DNA of 64,000 nt from positions 3,720,001-3,784,000 of the forward strand of contig NC_081335.1 of assembly GCF_022539665.2 (NCBI RefSeq), read 5' to 3'. Of this stretch, positions 58,035 through 64,000 are shown in pieces. Each line of letters begins with the position of its first letter. The stretch's first letter is position 1. Made by a program: the position numbers and the translations under genes. The notes below the pieces were generated by a model, which had not been told where the DNA came from, made no database searches, and saw only the letters and a program-made list of their open reading frames with translations. This stretch comes from Daphnia carinata (taxonomy: Eukaryota > Arthropoda > Branchiopoda > Diplostraca > Daphniidae).

Positions 58035-60325
58035 CTATTTAAAAATCCCACTCTTGTCTTTAATAAAAAGATATAAAATTTTCGTACCTTCATTATCTTT
58101 GTTTTTGATACATGCCAACGGATAGCAAATAGCACCAGCGACGAAAACAACAGATCCAGCAAAATAGAATGTGCCATTGTAGTCTCCATACGTTCCATAC
58201 AAATGACCTGCGCATCTCAATCAATAGGCAAGTCATGTACTGTACCATTTGAACGTCAAATCATCGGATGACTGCAACTACGTACCAGCCAGTGGAATAC
58301 CGATGAAGCTGGCCAATCCATAAAACATAAGGACAAAGCCAAAGGCATTGTTCACATTGTCAAAGCCCAGCATTTCACCCATTAAAATGGGTCGACACAC
58401 CGAAATGCAAGCTGGATAAAGTAAAACAAACAAAAGAGCATCAAACTATTGACAACTCACATACATAAAAAACAAGCAAACATTCATTCAAGCGGAAGTT
58501 ACTCAAAATAGCAATGTTCCTCGAACTGAAGAGGAAAGAATGTTTAAAATAAAAGGATGCCTTTTTTTAAAACTTACATGAACAGAGTCCGTACATAACC
58601 GCGAAGAAGACCAGAGCGCCGTATGTGGTAAAAAGTGGACAGGCAATTAGTAGCAAGCCTTCCAGTGATAAGGCGATATTGTTAGTCAGCAGTACGCTCA
58701 CCTGAAAAGAGAGACATTAAATGTTTAAATTACATTAAAGCTCTTGATTGAGAATCGGTACCTTAGGATGGCTCGTCAATGCTCCGACGGCGATATTTCC
58801 AACCTAGAATAAAGAAACAATTCTAAATAGACACTTGGCGATACGAACACAAAATGCGTCGTCAAACCGTGTTAGTAACGCCTACAATCGACAGCAAGAA
58901 TGAGGCCGCTTCTTTGGAGATTCCCATGTCAATAGCGTAGGCTAAAAGAAGGTCCACCGTAATATCAAAACATATTTTGTGGCAAACCTTTCAGCGATAA
59001 ATCAAGTGAACCAGTTATCTGAACATTGATTCAAATACCTGTGAGATAGACGTACGGAACGAAGCTTCCGAGCAACTGAACGAAGCTGGAAGTGCACACT
59101 AGGACGAACGAGGGAGAGCGGAAAAGAGAAAATTTGAAAATGGATCGATTCCTGGAAGATTCCATTTGATCTGTAGCACAGAGCACATCCACCTGCATTG
59201 CCGTGCCGCATCGAATACATTAAACTGTCGCAGTGAATACATTTCTTTTTTTTTTTTTTTACCGTCCGCGGCTTTGTGCGGGAAATACCCTGTCAAAGTC
59301 ATTTCGAGATACGACATGCGAAATAAAACCAAGTGACACACCTGCTTAGTACCGTCTTCTACTAAATCTGCCGGTCGTAACTCTTCTTCGATTACGCATT
59401 CTTCTGTCGACACGTCGGATTGGCCGCGTTCAAGTGCCAACATTGAAACTTCCGTGTTTTCCAGCAACTCGCGCGTTGTTTTGCATTGCCGTCGCTTCAT
59501 ATTTAACTTGATTACAGTTCCGTGTGATTTCCTTCCAACTCTTTTCATTGGCCGGAAGAAAGCCCCAACTGCCGCGCAATTCAAATATAAAGCCCCCTGC
59601 ATCAACCAAATAATTTCCGCTGGATCAGACAACACCGCACGATTTCAAACACGAGGGATGAAAATGCAATACCAGGATGAGAAACGTTCCACGTAGGGCG
59701 TAATTTTCTAATAACCAATAGATGAACGGTGCGAATACGAACGTGCCCATTCCGGATCCGCACATGACGACACCTGTCGCTAGGGATCGTCTATTTTCGA
59801 AGTAGCTAACGGCAACAACAGCCGGAGTCCACACGAGTCCAAAGGCTACGCCACACATTAAGCCGACGGTGAGAAATAACACGTCAACCGAAGGTGCAAA
59901 GGACGAGCAGGTAAGCCCTGCGAAACCAAGGACACTCCCGGATACGATGACGGCGCGAAATCCAAATCGATTGCTCAGCGCTGATGCCAGTGGCCCTATT
60001 TTGCAGAGGGAGAGAGAACAAAAAATAATCCAAAACCGCGAGACAATGTTTTAAGGCTAAAAAACACGTGATTATTATTAGACAGCCTATGGGCAGGGTA
60101 ATTACCTGACAGTAACTGGATGCCCAATAGGAATGAAGGAATCCAAGCCACTTTCTCCACGGGTTCGTCAAACACTTGAATCAATTCAAAAAGGATCAAT
60201 CCAAAACAGAACGTAATTCCATCTGTTAGAAAGGCTGCCATAAAACAGGCGGCCGTGACGACCCAGCCGCGTTTACCGTCGAGCTGGTTCGCAACCCGCT
60301 CGGAGCTCTTCTCCTCCGACTTCAT
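58035..60325 (-). CDS. Monocarboxylate transporter-like MFS protein (SLC16), copy 1
   Basis: Nine exons: 60106-60325 (first in-frame ATG at 60325), 59673-59995, 59342-59596, 59039-59192, 58868-58941, 58762-58803, 58578-58701, 58286-58411, 58035-58207; about 496 residues if the last exon reads through. A good donor at 58,088|58,087 means the true C-terminal exon could lie elsewhere. Twelve-helix MFS pattern: TM1 motif DGKRGWVVTAACF replaces the family signature DGGYGW, then GPLASALSNRFGFRAV (loop 2-3), WTPAVVAVSYFENRRSLATG, ALRGTFLIL, a long acidic cytosolic loop (exon 59342-59596), CRPILMGEMLGFDNVNNAFG and a GDYNGTFYFAG pair near the end. MCTs carry lactate, pyruvate or other small acids with protons across the plasma membrane; substrate unknown. 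Confidence 0.88.
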
Positions 60326-61535
60326 TTGGAAAGAGTTTGTTGGCAATGTGTCTTCTTTCAATGGCGTGACACCGCTCAGCCATAGACTGTTGAGCAAATG
60401 TGTTTAATCCGTGCGGAGACTCAATGATGGGCTCTCGGCGCGAAACACTATGTCTTATACGTCCACGGTTATCAATCCCCAACTGTTTCGTACGGACTTA
60501 CGAACTTGCGTTTTCACTCTACGGGTGGAACTCAACTACCCAACGAATGGAATGGAATGCCATGCGCTGTTATTGATTTTTTTTTTTTTTTACAATATTT
60601 TTTTTTTCACAAGTCATACCATGTTGGGAAACATAGTAGACGAATTCACTGGAATGCAAAGCGACAGAGAAAAGATAAGGTCTCAGGTTTTGACTGTTGT
60701 GCCCATACTGGTTTGACAGCTGGCCTTGACATGAAACGAAACGCCCCGCGGAGTAGGTGATGCGTGTTGTACGAATCTCCAATTTTTTAAATATACATTT
60801 CTATATCGGACGAAGATGCAAATTGAGAAGTCACGAGATGCTAATAGTTCAACATCACTTCACGTCAGGGTGCATCTCGTAGACAACAAGGTGCAGTTTC
60901 GGATGCAAATCTCTTTAGCATAAACACTTAGTTGGCTTGATGTGTCTGCTAAACATCGCATTCAGCTTGAAGCCATTCCAAAATAAATCTTAAAACCTCC
61001 AGACGACTGACAACATTTCGCAAACAAAAATCACGGAAATAAATAGTTTAGGGTTTTCCCGAATGGCATAACAACGCGTCTCGTGAAATACCTTATCTCC
61101 GTCAAGCTGAGGATTAAAATAACATGTGTTAACATTGGTCTCACACCGCGATGCTTTTAGAGATTAAAAACTGGGAGAAGTCTTTCGTCATTCGGTGGCT
61201 GAAATTGGAAAGGACTTTTGAAATAGATTGAAACTGTCAGCGCGGGCGACGAGAACGATTCAGACAGGAGTAAAATCATTGCGAAATGGCCGGAGAAATA
61301 TTTAAAATTATTCTAAAAATGTATTAACTTACCATAAAAAGCGGATAATTTTTTTCTTAGTGCGCCATTAATTAAAATTTAAATCCTGGAGTGTTGGAAC
61401 GATTTCAAAATGTGTTCGCGTCTTAGCCATGCAAGAGGAGTCATCGAATGAAAAGGCAAATTCATTTGACGAGCTTAATTAACAATCCTTACTTGGCAGC
61501 AATTACGAGCGTAATTCCGATGAAGAGAAGGCTCT
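60326..61535. other. Intergenic region between the two SLC16-like genes
   Basis: Promoter and 5' leader of copy 1 and 3' flank of copy 2. T-rich runs near 60,580-60,610. Short frames here lack domain content. An unseen 5' exon of copy 1 could lie near 60,400. Confidence 0.45.
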
Positions 61536-63529
61536 TCAGCTTCTGGCATTGCGTCCCTTTTCCCACCGATTTATCCTGCCAAGCGGGTAGCACATAAAAG
61601 CAGACAAAAGGACGGAAGATCCGGCAAGGTAAAAGGCTCCGTGATAATCACCCAGAGTATCGTAAAGTAAACCTACAAACGCACCACACGAACTGTTTTT
61701 AGTCAACAAGTTTCGCACAATATTTAAAATTGTTAATTAGCAAAATGGAATGCATACCAGCCATGGGTGTTCCGAAAAGCGTCGCAACTCCGTAAAACAC
61801 GAGCATGAAGCCGTAAGCGTTGTTGACATTTTCCAAGCCGAGCAATTCCCCAAGTAAAATGGGTCGCGTAACAGCGGTGCATGCTTTAACAAAACAAAAA
61901 AAAAAGCAGCAAGCGATTGCTTAGCCAATTAGTCATTCTATTTTATTTGAAAATGAGTTACTTACATAAGGCGAGTCCGAGTATAACGGAATAAAATACG
62001 AGGAGTTCGTAAGAGATGAAGAATGGGCAAAGGATAATCAGCAAACCGGACGCGGTAAGACCGACATTATTGAGAAGTAGGACGCTGACCTTTGATTTGC
62101 ATTTTGAAATGTATTATTGTGACATGATTAATAATGCCCATAATGCTTACCTTGGGGTGGTCGGAAAGCCATCCGTTGATAAGACGGCCCATCATGCTGC
62201 ATATTCCAACGATTGAAAGGAGAAAGGAGGCTTCCTCTTTCGGGACTCCCGTTTCGACCGCGTGAGCTACATAGAAAATAAATGTAGATGTTACAAATCT
62301 GGATGATTGTTTTTAACGAAATGGAGTTTTACCTGCCAAGTAGACGAAAGGTACAAACCATCCAATGGATTGGAAGAAACTTGACACGCAAATGAGGACA
62401 AAAGTCGGTGATCGAAACAGCGAAAATTTGAAGATGTTTGACCAATACGCCCATTTCGTTAACTTCACTTCTTTTACTACGCTAACAGTCTAAAAAAAAT
62501 TTAATCATGCATTACGTTTAAAGAAATACGTTAATCTATACACAATGTGCTGTTTCCTACCTGAGTTGCTTTGACGGATTTTACGCTGTTTGATAGCCCT
62601 TGTTCCAGAGCCTTCGGGTCGGACTTCCTGCCATTAAAAGTAGGCGATTTTTCTATCGCAATTGGCACAGCATCAATGTCGAGAAGTTTCACACCTTCTT
62701 CCACCTTCTTTCGTCGTTGAGGTTTCAGCGGAACGAGCAGCGATCCGAGAACTGCACAGTTCAAGTAAATGGCACTCTTTTTTTCGTTAAAAAAAAAAAA
62801 AATTAGCGTATTAATTGGAACCTAATTATAAAGACACTGTCAAATATATATCGTACCAGGATAAGAAACGTCCCTCTGACTGCGTACGTTTCTAATAACA
62901 AATAAATGATGGGAGCAAAGACAAAGGTGCCAGCTCCGGAACCGCAAACTGTAATGCCGGTGGCCAGTGCCCGTCTTTTGTCGAAATAAAACCCCACACC
63001 TACGACGATTGGTGTGAAAATCAAGCCGATGGAGAGGCCGAACAGGACACCGAGCGTGAAAAATAAACTATCGACAGACTGTGCTAAGGCAGAGGTCGAT
63101 AACCCAATGAATCCGAACATGCTACCCGTTAAAACGATGGTCCGGAAGCTAAACCGGTTACTCAATGCCGAAGCTATGGGACCTGTGTATAGAAAATATG
63201 GTGATTACATACAGACTGTGGTTTGAGAAACGTGCTCAAGTTGCCAAACCTGACATGAGAGAAATGCCGTTAACGATAGAAAAAATCCACGCGACTTTGG
63301 CAACAGGTTCGTCGAAAACGCGTTCCAATTCAGAGAGGATTAGTCCGAAGCTGAAAAGTATTCCATCTGAAATGAGGATGCAGAGGAAGCTGGCTGCCGT
63401 AACGATCCAGCCGTATCCTCCATCCGGCGGAATAATTACATACTCATCTTTAGGATCTTCTTCTTTCTCTTCTGCCACCACTTCTCCGAAATCCTTGCTG
63501 CCTGAACTAAATTGATCTTGACTAGCCAT
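61536..63529 (-). CDS. Monocarboxylate transporter-like MFS protein (SLC16), copy 2
   Basis: Eight exons: 63250-63529 (ATG at 63529), 62857-63182, 62561-62776, 62333-62489, 62151-62266, 61966-62089, 61758-61883, 61536-61672; 493 residues, phases consistent. An acidic N-terminus (VAEEKEEDPKDE) leads into the SLC16 signature PPDGGYGWIVTAASF in TM1. Then come GPIASALSNRFSFRTIV, IGLIFTPIVVGVGFYFDKRRALATG, AVRGTFLIL, a long basic/acidic central loop, HAVETGVPKEEASFLLS, TRPILLGELLGLENVNNAYG and a GDYHGAFYLAG end. It shares exon borders with copy 1 (copy 1 splits one exon in two), so the pair arose by tandem duplication. Proton-coupled or facilitated transport of monocarboxylates or related small molecules across the plasma membrane is expected for the family; the substrate is not known. 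Confidence 0.93.
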
Positions 63530-64000
63530 CTCTCCCCAGATGCTCTAGGCAATTCACTGCGCTCAAAACTGGATTGCGGAGCTTTTTCGTTGATGGTGTC
63601 TTCGCTACTGGCCAAACACTGGTCTGTCTCGTCCTTGCACAACGGAATCAATAGCTCGGCGTATCTCGCAATAAAAGAATTTAGCTTTTTTTTTTCACGT
63701 CTTACATTTTTTTAGTGGGCTTTCTTTATTGCGTCAAGACACAAGAGTCAAGGTGTCTACGGACAATGTCCGTTTGCTTGATCCACTGCTTGTTTCACCT
63801 TTACACATAGTTTTACTGTCGTTTCTTATCGTTCAGTTATCAAAAGGCTGAACAAATTTTTTATCCACATTCGATAGTAATCCACACCTGAAAGCAATAA
63901 CATTTCATCAATATTCAAGCTTAAGCAAGCAAATGTGAAGTTTTTGTATGATAGTTATCGTTAACCTTTAGCATTACAAACTCCGTCCCATGCTTTTACA
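63530..64000. other. 5' flank of SLC16 copy 2
   Basis: Promoter side of copy 2 to the window edge. A donor/acceptor arrangement in the leader is possible (TTTTTTTTT tract near 63,690), but no upstream coding exon was recognised. Confidence 0.4.

Noticed and set aside
1-64000. CRISPR arrays, bacterial operons, integrated virus or long transposon ORFs
   Set aside because: No regularly spaced repeats, no intronless gene clusters with ribosome binding sites, and no reverse transcriptase, transposase or capsid motifs were found.

Overview
The window is animal nuclear DNA. Genes are split by many short introns (about 55-100 bases, GT-AG), exon phases chain cleanly, and the products are metazoan: a MyoD factor, ISWI, a peptide GPCR, neprilysins and a GPI-remodelling enzyme. 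The compact introns, close gene spacing and tandem protease and lipase-type genes point to a branchiopod crustacean such as Daphnia; that placement is inference. All gene models below were assembled by hand from splice sites, reading phase and family motifs.

Layout. 1-7.0 kb: two tandem M13 (neprilysin-like) metallopeptidases on +, the first cut by the window edge. 7.2-8.0 kb (-): a secreted concanavalin-A-like protein. 10.1-11.8 kb (-): a tachykinin-receptor-like GPCR with one phase slip. 12.9-14.6 kb (-): an acid lipase. 15.1-17.1 kb (-): an ALMS-motif protein, probably centrosomal or ciliary. 17.7-20.5 kb (-): NHLRC2, head to head with a tiny SFR1-like gene (20.9-21.3 kb, +). 25.4-29.1 kb (-): the MyoD/nautilus myogenic factor with a 2-kb last intron. 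29.8-31.9 kb (+): alpha-L-fucosidase, one intron of which starts with GA instead of GT. 33.3-37.3 kb (+): the chromatin remodeller ISWI.

38.3-53.1 kb is the most unusual part. It is one very large imperfect inverted duplication, about 5.9 kb on the left and 8.8 kb on the right, with its axis at a hairpin at 44,227-44,290. Each arm carries a TATA-driven, apparently non-coding, multi-exon gene with box C/D and H/ACA snoRNAs in or beside its introns, so the two host genes face each other. Each arm also carries a tRNA-like sequence near the axis. Most of the arms have diverged visibly, but a tract of about 1 kb is nearly identical between them and has abrupt edges, as expected from recent gene conversion. 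The right arm also holds a complete M14 carboxypeptidase gene (47.5-49.3 kb, -) that is absent from the left.

54.3-57.8 kb (+): an alpha-1,3-fucosyltransferase whose single long intron contains a complete PGAP3 gene on the opposite strand. 58.0-63.5 kb (-): two tandem monocarboxylate-transporter-like (SLC16) genes with parallel exon structure.

The protein genes are mostly unrelated neighbours. Digestive or extracellular hydrolases (neprilysins, lipase, fucosidase, carboxypeptidase) and secretory-pathway enzymes (fucosyltransferase, PGAP3) are well represented.
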